Positions 7,659 to 14,871 of a stretch of 17,519 nucleotides of DNA are shown in pieces. Source of the stretch: Devosia sp. (GTDB lineage Bacteria; Pseudomonadota; Alphaproteobacteria; Rhizobiales; Devosiaceae). Below the pieces are notes generated by a model. The model was not told where the DNA came from. It searched no databases and saw nothing but the letters and a program-made list of their open reading frames with translations. The translations under genes and the position numbers were made by a program. Numbering within the stretch: position 1 is the first letter of the stretch; the number at the start of each line of letters is the position of its first letter. The stretch spans positions 1 through 17,519 of the forward strand of contig JAQGKH010000185.1 of the NCBI GenBank assembly GCA_028290225.1, in the 5' to 3' direction.

Positions 7659-9143
7659 TTAAGCCCCCAACAGCTCGTTCTGCTCGACATTGGCCTTTTC
7701 CAGCGCTTCGACCAGATTGGCCTCCTCGTTGAAATAGCGGGCGCGCTCGCTGAAGTGCGGCTTGGTGATGCCGGTGGAACGATGGCGGCCGAGCAGCATG
7801 CCGTTCTGGTCTTCGCCCATGATGTCGTAAAGGAAGATATCCTGGGTCACGATCACGTCGCCTTCCATGCCCAGCACTTCGGAAATGTGGGTGATGCGGC
7901 GCGAACCATCGCGCAGGCGGGCGGCCTGCACCACCACGTCGATGGAGGAAACGATCATTTCGCGAATGGTGCGGCTGGGCAGGGCGTAGCCGCCCATGGT
8001 GATCATGGATTCAAGGCGCGACAAAGCCTCGCGCGGCGAGTTGGCGTGGAGCGTGCCCATGGAGCCGTCGTGGCCGGTGTTCATGGCCTGGAGCAGATCG
8101 AAAGCCTCGGGCCCGCGCACTTCGCCCACGATGATGCGTTCGGGGCGCATACGCAGGCAGTTCTTGATCAGGTCGCGCATGGTGATCTCGCCTTCGCCCT
8201 CGAGATTGGGCGGGCGGGTTTCGAGGCGCACCACATGGGGCTGCTGCAGCTGCAGTTCGGCGGAGTCTTCGCAGGTGATCACCCGCTCGTCCTTTTCAAT
8301 GAAGGCGGTGAGGCAATTGAGCAGCGTGGTCTTGCCCGAACCGGTGCCGCCCGAGATCAGCACATTGGCGCGCACCCGGCCCATGATGCGCAGCACTTCG
8401 GCGCCTTCGGGCGAGATGGAGCCGTATTTCACCAGCTGCTGGAGGGTCAGCTTGTCCTTCTTGAACTTACGGATGGTAAGCGCGGCGCCATCGATGGCGA
8501 GCGGCGGGGCAATGACGTTGACGCGCGAACCATCGGGCAGACGGGCGTCGCAGATGGGCGAGCTTTCATCGACCCGCCGGCCGACCTGGGACACGATGCG
8601 CTGGCACACATTCATCAGGTGGGCATCGTCGCGGAAGCGCACATTGGTGAGCCGCACCCGGCCGCCCACTTCGATGTAGCATTTCTGGGAGCCGTTCACC
8701 ATGATGTCGGCGATGTCATCGCGGGCCAGCAGGGGCTCGAGCGGCCCGTAACCCAGCACGTCGTTGCAGATGTCCTCGAGCAGGTCTTCCTGCTCGGAAA
8801 TCGACATGATGATGGATTTGAGCGCGATGATCTCGGCGACGATGTCGCGGATTTCCTCGCGCGCCGCGTCCTGGTCCATGGTGGCCAGCTGCGACAGATC
8901 GATGGAATCGATCAGGGCGTTGAAGATGGCCGACTTGGTCTGGAAATATTCCTTGTCGCGCTGCGCATCCACCGGGGGGCGCACGTCAACCACATCTTCC
9001 CCCCGCAGGCGCGAGGCGGCCGCTTCGTCGCTGGCGCGGCGCGTCGGCTCGACCCGCACGGCGCGCTCGGGTGTCGGCCGCTGGGGCGGAGCGACATTGA
9101 CGCCAGGGGTATTGCCGCCAAAGGATGTACGCTTACCAAACAT
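7659..9143 (-). CDS. cpaF: CpaF/TadA secretion motor ATPase
   Basis: A 494-residue cytoplasmic hexameric ATPase of the GspE/VirB11 superfamily that powers Tad pilus assembly. The first ~65 residues are polar and rich in Pro/Arg, likely disordered. The N-terminal domain follows (about 70-230, with GYGPLEPLLARDDIADIMVN typical of CpaF). The catalytic domain has Walker A GGTGSGKT at 265-272, an acidic Asp box (ITCEDSAELQL), Walker B RIIVGEVRG at 336-344 and the His box GSMGTLHANS at 360-369. All catalytic motifs are intact. The ATG at 9141-9143 has only a weak ribosome site but agrees with family length. It lies 40 bases downstream of cpaE and 3 bases upstream of tadB in the same operon. Confidence 0.96.
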   Translation of the reverse strand: MFGKRTSFGGNTPGVNVAPPQRPTPERAVRVEPTRRASDEAAASRLRGEDVVDVRPPVDAQRDKEYFQTKSAIFNALIDSIDLSQLATMDQDAAREEIRDIVAEIIALKSIIMSISEQEDLLEDICNDVLGYGPLEPLLARDDIADIMVNGSQKCYIEVGGRVRLTNVRFRDDAHLMNVCQRIVSQVGRRVDESSPICDARLPDGSRVNVIAPPLAIDGAALTIRKFKKDKLTLQQLVKYGSISPEGAEVLRIMGRVRANVLISGGTGSGKTTLLNCLTAFIEKDERVITCEDSAELQLQQPHVVRLETRPPNLEGEGEITMRDLIKNCLRMRPERIIVGEVRGPEAFDLLQAMNTGHDGSMGTLHANSPREALSRLESMITMGGYALPSRTIREMIVSSIDVVVQAARLRDGSRRITHISEVLGMEGDVIVTQDIFLYDIMGEDQNGMLLGRHRSTGITKPHFSERARYFNEEANLVEALEKANVEQNELLGA

Positions 9144-9183
9144 GCTCGTTTTACCGTTCCAGCCGGCGCTTGCGTCAAGCGCT

Positions 9184-10452
9184 TCAGGCTCGCTTTTTCA
9201 AAAAGGAAGGCAGTTTGAGGCCAACGGACTTGCCCGCAGCCCCCGGGGCGTTCCGACCGGTGACCTGCAGGCCGACCGTGCGGAACACATCGTTGATCTT
9301 GTTGTTGGCGGAAACCTCGGCGATCATCTGCCCGTTGTTGGCAGCGGTGCCGAACAGAGCGGCATCGAACGGCACCTGCCCCAGCAGCCGGCACTCAATG
9401 GAGTTGGCGAACTCGTTGGCACTGATCTCGGGCCGGCGGGGCACGCCCAGCTTGTTGAGCACGAGGCTGGGGAAGCTTTCGGTGGGGCGCAAGGCCTTGA
9501 TGGTATCGGCCAGGTTCTTGGCATTGCGCAGATTGGCCAGATCGGGCTCGGCCACGATCACCACTTCATCGATGGTGGCCAGGGTATGGCGCACCCACGC
9601 ATTCCAAGCATGGGGAATATCGAGCACCACGACGGGCATGGAGGCCTGGCACATCTCGATGATCCCCTCGAAGTCGCGCTCCTCGAAATCATAGGTCTGA
9701 TCGAGGCTGACCGGAGCGGTGAGCAGATTGATGTGATTGGCCGCCTTGCTCATCAGGCGGTCCAGCATGGTCTGATCGACCTTCTGGTTGGCGAGCAAGG
9801 CATCGGCCAACCCATGGGGCGGGTCCTGGTTGAAATTGAGGCCGGCGGTGCCAAAGGCCAGGTCCATGTCGACGATCAAGGCATCCTGGCGCAGCGTCTG
9901 GGAAACCATCCAGGCGACGTTGTGGGCAACCGTGGAGCCCCCCGCGCCCCCTTTGGCCGACACAAAGCCCACCGTGCGCCCGATCGGCGCGGCGCCTTCG
10001 GAGGCGAACAGCTCAGTGATGGCGCCGACAATGGTCTGGGAGGTGGCGGGCAGCACGATGTATTCCGACACGCCCGAGCGGATCAAATCGCGATACAGCA
10101 TCACATCATTGACGTGGCCGAGCACGATCAGGCGGGTGGACGCGTCGCAAACCTCGGCCAGCCGCTCCAGCTGGCCCGGGATCTCGGCGGGCTGGAGCGT
10201 GGTTTCCACGATCACCAGATTGGGCGTGGGATTGGATTTGTAGGTTTCCACCGCCCCGTCGAGGCCGCCATTATGGGTGGTGAGGGCCACCTTGGACATG
10301 CGCCGGTCATGGATGGCGCTTTCCACCAGTTGAGCCGTTTGCGAGTTTTCGCAGAAGGCCTGGATGGTGATGCGCGGGATCAGGCGCGCACCCGAAGCGA
10401 TCTCGGCGGCGGCCGGTTCGATCCTGCGCGGCTCAGGGGTCAGAAAACTCAT
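9184..10452 (-). CDS. cpaE: CpaE/TadZ, MinD/ParA-like pilus localisation ATPase
   Basis: A 422-residue protein. Residues about 28-150 form an atypical receiver-like domain (alternating strand and helix, ending LIVLGHVNDVMLYRDLIRSG and YIVLPATS). From residue 160 there is a MinD/ParA ATPase domain with the deviant Walker A KGGAGGST at 167-174, the A' motif LIVDMDLAFG at 192-201 and a Walker B strand (VVVLDIPHAWN). TadZ/CpaE proteins place the pilus machine at the pole in several bacteria. The ATG at 10450-10452 follows AAGGAG about 11 bases upstream. In the classical cpa order cpaD sits just before this gene; here cpaC ends only 33 bases away, so cpaD is missing. Confidence 0.93.
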   Translation of the reverse strand: MSFLTPEPRRIEPAAAEIASGARLIPRITIQAFCENSQTAQLVESAIHDRRMSKVALTTHNGGLDGAVETYKSNPTPNLVIVETTLQPAEIPGQLERLAEVCDASTRLIVLGHVNDVMLYRDLIRSGVSEYIVLPATSQTIVGAITELFASEGAAPIGRTVGFVSAKGGAGGSTVAHNVAWMVSQTLRQDALIVDMDLAFGTAGLNFNQDPPHGLADALLANQKVDQTMLDRLMSKAANHINLLTAPVSLDQTYDFEERDFEGIIEMCQASMPVVVLDIPHAWNAWVRHTLATIDEVVIVAEPDLANLRNAKNLADTIKALRPTESFPSLVLNKLGVPRRPEISANEFANSIECRLLGQVPFDAALFGTAANNGQMIAEVSANNKINDVFRTVGLQVTGRNAPGAAGKSVGLKLPSFLKKRA

Positions 10453-10485
10453 GGAAACCTACTCTCCTTGGGGCCAGCCGCTGAT

Positions 10486-11883
10486 CTAATCGAGCACAAA
10501 GCCGACCGAGCCACTGAAACCGCCACGCATTTCGGCGCCACCGCCCACGCCATACATCTTCTCCATTTTCCCGAGGAAGACGGCCTCGGCATCGCTGGCC
10601 GGCCCGCTGCGGTCGGTGGGCACGGCAATGGGGCCATGGGTGGGCTGTACCAGATAGGGCGTGACGAGGATCACCAGCTCGGTTTCCTGGGTGCGGAATT
10701 CGCGCGAGCGGAACAGCGCCCCCAGGATCGGGATATTGCCCAGGCCCGGCAATTGATTGATCACCTGGGCGCTGCGTTCTTCCAGCAGCCCGCCAATGGC
10801 CAGCGTGGTGCCCGCCGACAGTTCCACCGAAGTCTTGCTTTGGCGGGTGGTCAGGTTGAAGGTGCCCGGCACCACATCGGAAACGCCGGTATCCACCACC
10901 AGGCCAATGGAGCCATTGGACTTGACCGTGGGGGTGAAGCTGAGAGTTACGCCATAGTCCTTGTAGTCGTAGCTCACCCGCCCATCATCGCCGGTGATCG
11001 GAATGGCGATCTGCCCGCCGGCGAGGAATTCGGCCGACTCGCCGGAAACGGCGGTCAGCGTCGGCTGCGCCAGGATGCGCGCCGCATTGCGGGTTTCCAG
11101 CGCCCGGATCTGGGCATTGATATCGACATTGGCGATGGGGAAGTTGCCGGTGATGCCGTTGGTGGTGAAGCCCGATGCGGAGGTCGTGTTGTTGTTGAAC
11201 TCAAAGGTCGCGGCGCCGATGGTGGCGGTGCCCGACAGATTGATGCCCAACTGCTTGGCCACATCGCGACGGATTTCGGAAACGGTGACCTGGAGCGTCA
11301 CCTGCTGGGCGCCCGAGACGTCGATGATGTTGGCAACATTGGCAATGTCGCCGGCAAACTGGACGGCAACGAGGCCGGCGCGTTCCTTGTCCTCGCTCGA
11401 CTGCACGCTGCCGGTCAGGACCACGCGGTTGGTTTGATCACCGAGGGTGACGGATTCCACCCGGATATTGGAGCCGGGCAGGACCCGGGCCAAGGCGCTT
11501 TCCAGCGCATTGCCGACCATGGATGGCTCTTCGAGCACCTCGATATCCAGAACGCTGATGGTGCGCCCCTGATCGTCGAGAAAGAAGATATTGGTGTCCC
11601 CTCCCCCGATGCCCTGCACAATGGCCCGGGTGCGGGTGCGCATGATCGCCGCCGCCACGGAGGGCTGGGATACGATCACTTCGGCAACGCCGGCCGGCAG
11701 ATCAACGATCAACGACTTGTTGAGCGCCACCTGGGTGGAGCGAACCGCCCCATAGGCCGCCGCGGAGATGGTGAGTTGCGCTTCGCTGGCGCGCGCCGGG
11801 ACCAGGGTGGCGGAGGGTAGCAGCAGGGCAGCACACAGGGTTGGCAGCAGGCAGCGGCGGATTACGGAGCGCGGGCTGAACAT
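10486..11883 (-). CDS. cpaC: CpaC/RcpA outer-membrane secretin of the Tad pilus
   Basis: A 465-residue secretin that should form the outer-membrane pore for the Flp pilus. Residues 1-32 are a signal peptide (basic start, hydrophobic core, ARA-SEA cleavage site). Residues about 45-115 form the pilus N-terminal domain (KSLIVDLPAGVAEVIVSQPS, IVQGIGGGDTNIFFLDDQG). A BON-like/N1 domain (about 120-190) follows. The secretin core covers about 195-412 and ends with the signature LPGLGNIPILGALFRS (378-393) and TELVILVTPYLV (401-412). The last ~50 residues are a short extension, rich in Gly, ending GFVLD. The ATG at 11881-11883 follows a GGGGGAAG ribosome site. It sits between cpaB (11 bases) and cpaE (33 bases). 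Confidence 0.95.
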   Translation of the reverse strand: MFSPRSVIRRCLLPTLCAALLLPSATLVPARASEAQLTISAAAYGAVRSTQVALNKSLIVDLPAGVAEVIVSQPSVAAAIMRTRTRAIVQGIGGGDTNIFFLDDQGRTISVLDIEVLEEPSMVGNALESALARVLPGSNIRVESVTLGDQTNRVVLTGSVQSSEDKERAGLVAVQFAGDIANVANIIDVSGAQQVTLQVTVSEIRRDVAKQLGINLSGTATIGAATFEFNNNTTSASGFTTNGITGNFPIANVDINAQIRALETRNAARILAQPTLTAVSGESAEFLAGGQIAIPITGDDGRVSYDYKDYGVTLSFTPTVKSNGSIGLVVDTGVSDVVPGTFNLTTRQSKTSVELSAGTTLAIGGLLEERSAQVINQLPGLGNIPILGALFRSREFRTQETELVILVTPYLVQPTHGPIAVPTDRSGPASDAEAVFLGKMEKMYGVGGGAEMRGGFSGSVGFVLD

Positions 11884-11894
11884 GATCTTCCCCC

Positions 11895-12839
11895 TTACTG
11901 GAGCACAGCCGGCGGCTCGGCGGATGCCGCCGGCGCAGGCTGGATGATGGAGGCCGGCGCCAGCACCGGAGTGGCAGCGCTGGTCGGGGATGGCGGGGAC
12001 TGAGGCTGGCTGGCCCCGGACATGACGCTTTGCTCGCGGCCATAGCGGATCACCCGCACGGTCTGGCTGGTACCCGGGCGCTCGGGCGCGGTATCGGCGA
12101 AATCGGCCATGGACCGCAAGGTGAGCGAGAGCTGACCCTGGGAGGTGGAATTGACCAGGGTTTCAGCCTGGGCCGGATCAAGCTCCAGCGTGGCGATGGT
12201 GGCACTGAGGAAGGCCTGGCCCTGGGTGCCCGACGCGGCAGCGTTGGCGTCGCCGCCGCTGACGCCGGTGGCAGCGCCGGTGGTGCCCAGTTCACCCAGG
12301 CGGGTGCCGATGGCCAGCACGCGCACATTGGGCAGCACCACTTCGGAAACCTGCCCCAGATCGGTGGAGCGGGTCAGCAGCACATCCACATGGTCGTTGG
12401 GAACGATAAAGCCGCCTGCGGCGGTGGCAGGCGCCACCGGCACCGACACGCCACGCTTGCCGGGCGCCAGCACCGCCGACAGATAGCCCTGGTCGGCAGT
12501 CACCAGCTTTTCCTGGCGGATGGGCTCACCAGGAAAGAATTCAAACCGGGCGATGGCACCGGCCAGCTCGGTTGGCGCTTCGGGCATGGCGCTGATGGTG
12601 ACGTATTCAGGGCGAACGGCGCTTTCAGGCCAGTTCTGCCACTGCACCAGATTGCTGGACAGGCGCTCGCCGACCCCAATTGGCGCCGCCGCTACCAGGA
12701 CCTGGGTTTCGATCCTGGCCGGCGCCGCTTGCGTGACCATGGTGGGTGCCGGTTGTTCGCCGCCGCGCATGACCAGAAAGGCGGCAAGGCCACCCGCGAT
12801 CAGTGCCACCAGCAACAGAATAATACGCGCCGGCTTCAT
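11895..12839 (-). CDS. cpaB: CpaB/RcpC Flp pilus assembly protein with SAF domain
   Basis: A 314-residue protein with an N-terminal membrane anchor (residues 5-24, MKPARIILLLVALIAGGLAA). A SAF domain lies at about 45-113 (TQVLVAAAPIGVGERLSSNL, FFPGEPIRQEKL), and the RcpC/CpaB domain at about 120-265 (VSVPVAPATAAGGFIVPNDH, VDVLLTRS). The tail from about 275 is low-complexity Ala/Pro/Ser. CpaB is a periplasmic assembly factor of Tad pili and works with the secretin CpaC. The frame opens to 12890, but the ATG at 12837-12839 has a good ribosome site (GGAG) and starts right at the signal anchor. A 164-base gap separates it from cpaA upstream, so a promoter may lie there. Confidence 0.93.
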   Translation of the reverse strand: MKPARIILLLVALIAGGLAAFLVMRGGEQPAPTMVTQAAPARIETQVLVAAAPIGVGERLSSNLVQWQNWPESAVRPEYVTISAMPEAPTELAGAIARFEFFPGEPIRQEKLVTADQGYLSAVLAPGKRGVSVPVAPATAAGGFIVPNDHVDVLLTRSTDLGQVSEVVLPNVRVLAIGTRLGELGTTGAATGVSGGDANAAASGTQGQAFLSATIATLELDPAQAETLVNSTSQGQLSLTLRSMADFADTAPERPGTSQTVRVIRYGREQSVMSGASQPQSPPSPTSAATPVLAPASIIQPAPAASAEPPAVLQ

Positions 12840-13003
12840 TGCCCACTCCGCTCCGGATGGGGCGTGTTTGGTCCCCAATGCAAGAAACAATGAGCCGAAA
12901 GGGTCAAAGTTTGGTTAAAGCATCGTTGGCACTTGAAGTTAACAGGGTGATAATAGAAGCCAATTGCAAGGCGCGGCCGTTAGACTTGCCCCGCCGGGTG
13001 CCT
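12840..13003 (-). promoter_or_regulatory. 164-base gap upstream of cpaB; candidate operon promoter
   Basis: This gap between cpaA and cpaB is AT-richer than its surroundings. On the minus strand CCAA-N7-TTAACC (12913-12929 region) and GTTAAC (12938-12943) look like CtrA half-sites. No clear -35/-10 pair can be fixed by eye. A promoter for cpaBCEF-tadBC is plausible from the gap size and base composition only. Confidence 0.25.
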
Positions 13004-13504
13004 TCAGGAAGCCAGGCGCTCGAAGATTGCCGAGTTGGAATAAGTCAGGAGCCCCGCGGCAGCCAGCGCCACCCCATAGGGCACCCCGGCCTTGCGATCA
13101 TGCAGGCGTTCGAGCCAGGCGAAGCGGGCCAGAAACGGGGTCAGGGGCAGTTGGCGCAAGGCCAGGATCGCCAGGGTCAGCGCACCGCCCAGCAAGGCGG
13201 CATAAACCAGGTAAGGCAAAGCGAGACCAAAACCCAGCCACAAGGTGGTGGCGGCGGCCAGCTTGGCATCGCCGCCCCCGATCCAGCGCATGGCAAAAAA
13301 CGCAAACCCCGCCACGAGCACCAACAGGGCGCAGGCGACGTGCATGGCCACGAGTTCCAAGGGCAGGCCAATCGCCACTGCAGTGAGGGCGAATCCGCCC
13401 AGCAGCAGCAGCACCAGCTTGTTGGAAATGCGCATGGTCAGCAGGTCGGACGAGGCCGCGAAGGCCATGGCGAACGGGAAAAACAGCAGCGCAATCGTGG
13501 ACAA
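13004..13504 (-). CDS. cpaA: CpaA/TadV prepilin peptidase (A24 family), TTG start
   Basis: About 166 residues, the usual size for the short TadV/CpaA peptidases, which lack the methylase domain. It is an integral inner-membrane aspartic peptidase. It should cleave Flp and the TadE-type pseudopilins after Gly. With this start the two catalytic Asp are residues 20 (SSDLLTMRISN) and 79 (GGGDAKLAAA), as in the family. Four to five hydrophobic segments are visible, and VPYGVALAAAGLL near the end is typical. No ATG precedes the first membrane segment. I chose TTG at 13502-13504 because GGTGGAGA lies 6 bases upstream, while TTG at 13508-13510 directly abuts that site. An ATG further in (third codon block MAFAASSD) would remove the first membrane segment. 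It lies between flp and cpaB on the same strand. Confidence 0.9.
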   Translation of the reverse strand: MSTIALLFFPFAMAFAASSDLLTMRISNKLVLLLLGGFALTAVAIGLPLELVAMHVACALLVLVAGFAFFAMRWIGGGDAKLAAATTLWLGFGLALPYLVYAALLGGALTLAILALRQLPLTPFLARFAWLERLHDRKAGVPYGVALAAAGLLTYSNSAIFERLAS

Positions 13505-13510
13505 GGCCAA

Positions 13511-13518
13511 TCTCCACC
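13511..13518 (-). promoter_or_regulatory. Ribosome binding site deciding the TTG start of cpaA
   Basis: Minus-strand GGTGGAGA ends 6 bases before the TTG at 13504. The competing in-frame TTG at 13510 touches it with no spacer, so the downstream TTG is favoured. A TTG start suggests low translation of the peptidase relative to the pilin. Confidence 0.55.
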
Positions 13519-13697
13519 AACGGCAAGATGCCGCCGGGCGCGAGCATGGCGGCTGGTGCTTAAAAAAGACTGAAAACGCGGCCGCTTGCGCCTAACGAGC
13601 GCCGGGAACGGCCCGTTCGGGCATAAAGCAGGTCTTGAGGTGCCAAAGCCATTGCGGCGGGGGCGACAGCTTGCGAGGCCAGCTTAACTCGTGCTGG

Positions 13698-13735
13698 AAA
13701 AATGCAAAAGGAAGGGGCGATGCGCTCCCTCCCTT
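13698..13735 (-). terminator. Intrinsic terminator downstream of flp
   Basis: On the minus strand AAGGGAGGG (13735-13727) pairs with CCCTTCCTT (13716-13708) including one G-T pair, closing a 10-base loop, and is followed by TTGC and a TTTTT run at 13702-13698. It lies 25 bases after the flp stop and should make most flp transcripts monocistronic, in line with high pilin expression over the downstream cpa genes. Confidence 0.75.
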
Positions 13736-13760
13736 CTGGCCCATGCAGGCAGAAGCCAAA

Positions 13761-13946
13761 TCAAGGGGTCGTCGTTGCAGCGGGAACAACCAGCTTGTTG
13801 CTGATGGCGGTAAACACGTTGGTCAGGTTGCCACCCATGGTGGTCACAGCGGCGATGATCGCAACCGAAATCAGCGCGGCGATCAAACCGTATTCAATAG
13901 CAGTTGCGCCGGACTCATCCTGCGCGAAACGTGCGAAAATATTCAT
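13761..13946 (-). CDS. flp: Flp/PilA major pilin precursor
   Basis: A 61-residue prepilin, a typical Flp length. The leader MNIFARFAQDESG is cut after Gly13, and the mature protein begins ATAIEYGLIAALIS with the Glu at +5 (Glu18) and adjacent Tyr (Tyr19) that define Flp pilins. One hydrophobic helix (about 17-37) forms the pilus core. The C-terminus (NKLVVPAATTTP) is short and polar. Processing by CpaA, and assembly by CpaF with TadB/TadC, follow from family knowledge. The frame opens 51 bases upstream, but the ATG at 13944-13946 has a strong ribosome site (AAGGAG, 6 bases before) and starts the family leader. It is the first minus-strand gene of the pilus locus and is followed by a terminator. 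Confidence 0.95.
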   Translation of the reverse strand: MNIFARFAQDESGATAIEYGLIAALISVAIIAAVTTMGGNLTNVFTAISNKLVVPAATTTP

Positions 13947-14307
13947 TCCAGGCTCCTTGCTCACGTCATCGGGTGACGCCATCGTCCGATACGTCACACA
14001 TCGAACATGTCGGCAAACTACTCGACACTTCTTGAGATTAAGTTAAACGAGCACCCATCAGAAGGGCATTCCGGTCATGGTTTGCTGATGATGATCAATG
14101 CCTTAACTGGACAGATTGCTTTTTAGGCAAGGCACGGTAACAGTTCGCGGGGAAGCTACCGGGTTTTACTTGGCGATGCAGTATAAACAGGGCGCGTATT
14201 TGTCCAGCAAGCCGATGATCATCGAAGCGGCTCCAGCCAGGGCATTGGCTAATTCTTTACCATTCTAGGTAACCATGCGGTCATTGTACCCGAGTCCGGA
14301 ACCGCCC
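13947..14307. promoter_or_regulatory. 361-base divergent control region between flp and the CpaC-N-domain gene
   Basis: No gene is visible here. The region is AT-richer than the coding flanks and should hold divergent promoters. A hairpin (CGTCA 13964-13968, TGACG 13974-13978) lies just upstream of the flp ribosome site in the leader. A perfect 12-bp palindrome CGATGATCATCG lies at 14213-14224, and its core GATGATCA recurs at 14090-14097. A TTAA-G-TTAA stretch lies at 14038-14046. On the minus strand TATACT (14185-14180) with TGGACA 15 bases upstream is a weak sigma-70-like pair about 235 bases from flp. I cannot fix either start site by eye. Confidence 0.45.
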
Positions 14308-14760
14308 ATGCGCTCCCGTGTAGCCACCTTTCTTGCCGCTTTCGTCGCCGTGTGTGCTGTGCCGGCTGCCGCACAGGGGGCCGACAGCGGTCCGATCAGC
14401 GTCAATGTCAACATGGCCCGGGTGCTGCGCATCAGTGCGCCGGCGGCGACCGTGATCGTGGGCAATCCGGGTATTGCGGATGTGACCATCCAGGATCCCA
14501 AGACGCTGGTGCTCACCGGCAAGAGCTATGGGCAAACCAATCTCATTATCCTCGACGCGGCCGGCAGCCCCATTGCCGATACGCTGATCGATGTGGTGCA
14601 GATGAGTTCGGGGGTGGTGACGGTTTACCAGGGGTTGCAGCGCACCAGCCTGGCCTGCGCGCCGATCTGCCAGCCCACCATCATGCTGGGCGATGAAAAC
14701 ACCTACACCGCCAATACGCTAGCATCCTCGCAACTGATCAATTCGGCTGCCAACAACTGA
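14308..14760 (+). CDS. Stand-alone pilus N-terminal-domain protein (CpaC N-domain paralogue)
   Basis: A 150-residue exported protein. Residues 1-24 are a signal peptide (VATFLAAFVAVCAVPAAAQG). Residues about 30-100 match the domain found at the N-terminus of CpaC secretins: VNMARVLRISAPAATVIVGN, GIADVTIQDPKTLVLTGKSY and TNLIILDAAG. The CpaC of this same locus has the equivalent stretch at its residues 57-113, so the two are paralogous. No secretin domain follows. The C-terminal part carries a close Cys pair, CAPIC (Cys117, Cys121), perhaps a disulfide in the periplasm. A role beside the secretin, for example as a pilotin-like or plug factor, is inference. An in-frame ATG at 14275 would add 11 residues. 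14308 is preferred because it starts directly at the signal peptide, though neither site has a strong ribosome site. It is divergent from flp and upstream of the tadE pair. Confidence 0.82.
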   Translation: MRSRVATFLAAFVAVCAVPAAAQGADSGPISVNVNMARVLRISAPAATVIVGNPGIADVTIQDPKTLVLTGKSYGQTNLIILDAAGSPIADTLIDVVQMSSGVVTVYQGLQRTSLACAPICQPTIMLGDENTYTANTLASSQLINSAANN

Positions 14761-14815
14761 GCCGTTTACCTGCGCTTAACTGCCCGGCCAAACTCCGCTT
14801 GCCCGGCGGGCGGTC

Positions 14816-14830
14816 CTAACGCGCGCTTAG
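14816..14830 (+). promoter_or_regulatory. CtrA-like box upstream of tadE
   Basis: CTAA-N7-TTAG ends 41 bases before the tadE start codon. The core TAACGCGCGCTTAGGG closely follows TAACGGCGCGTTAGGG found upstream of tadD, differing only in the centre. The match to CtrA (TTAA-N7-TTAA) is weaker than at tadD (6/8), so the regulator is uncertain, but the similarity between the two pilus promoters is visible directly. Confidence 0.38.
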
Positions 14831-14871
14831 GGGCTGACAGGGTATTCCTGACCGCCCAAGCGAGCATCGCC

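Noticed and set aside
8764..11820. A 1018-codon open frame on the plus strand opposite cpaF, cpaE and cpaC
   Set aside because: It is antisense to three well-recognised pilus genes with intact motifs. Its translation is Gly/His/Asp/Gln-rich with no domain, as expected for the complement of GC-rich coding DNA.
13098..13547. ATG-started open frame overlapping cpaA in another minus-strand frame
   Set aside because: Its translation lacks the prepilin peptidase motifs, which are in the frame starting with TTG at 13504.
13605..13618. GAACGG-C-CCGTTC palindrome between flp and cpaA
   Set aside because: The one-base centre prevents a full hairpin and there is no T-run; it could be chance in GC-rich sequence.
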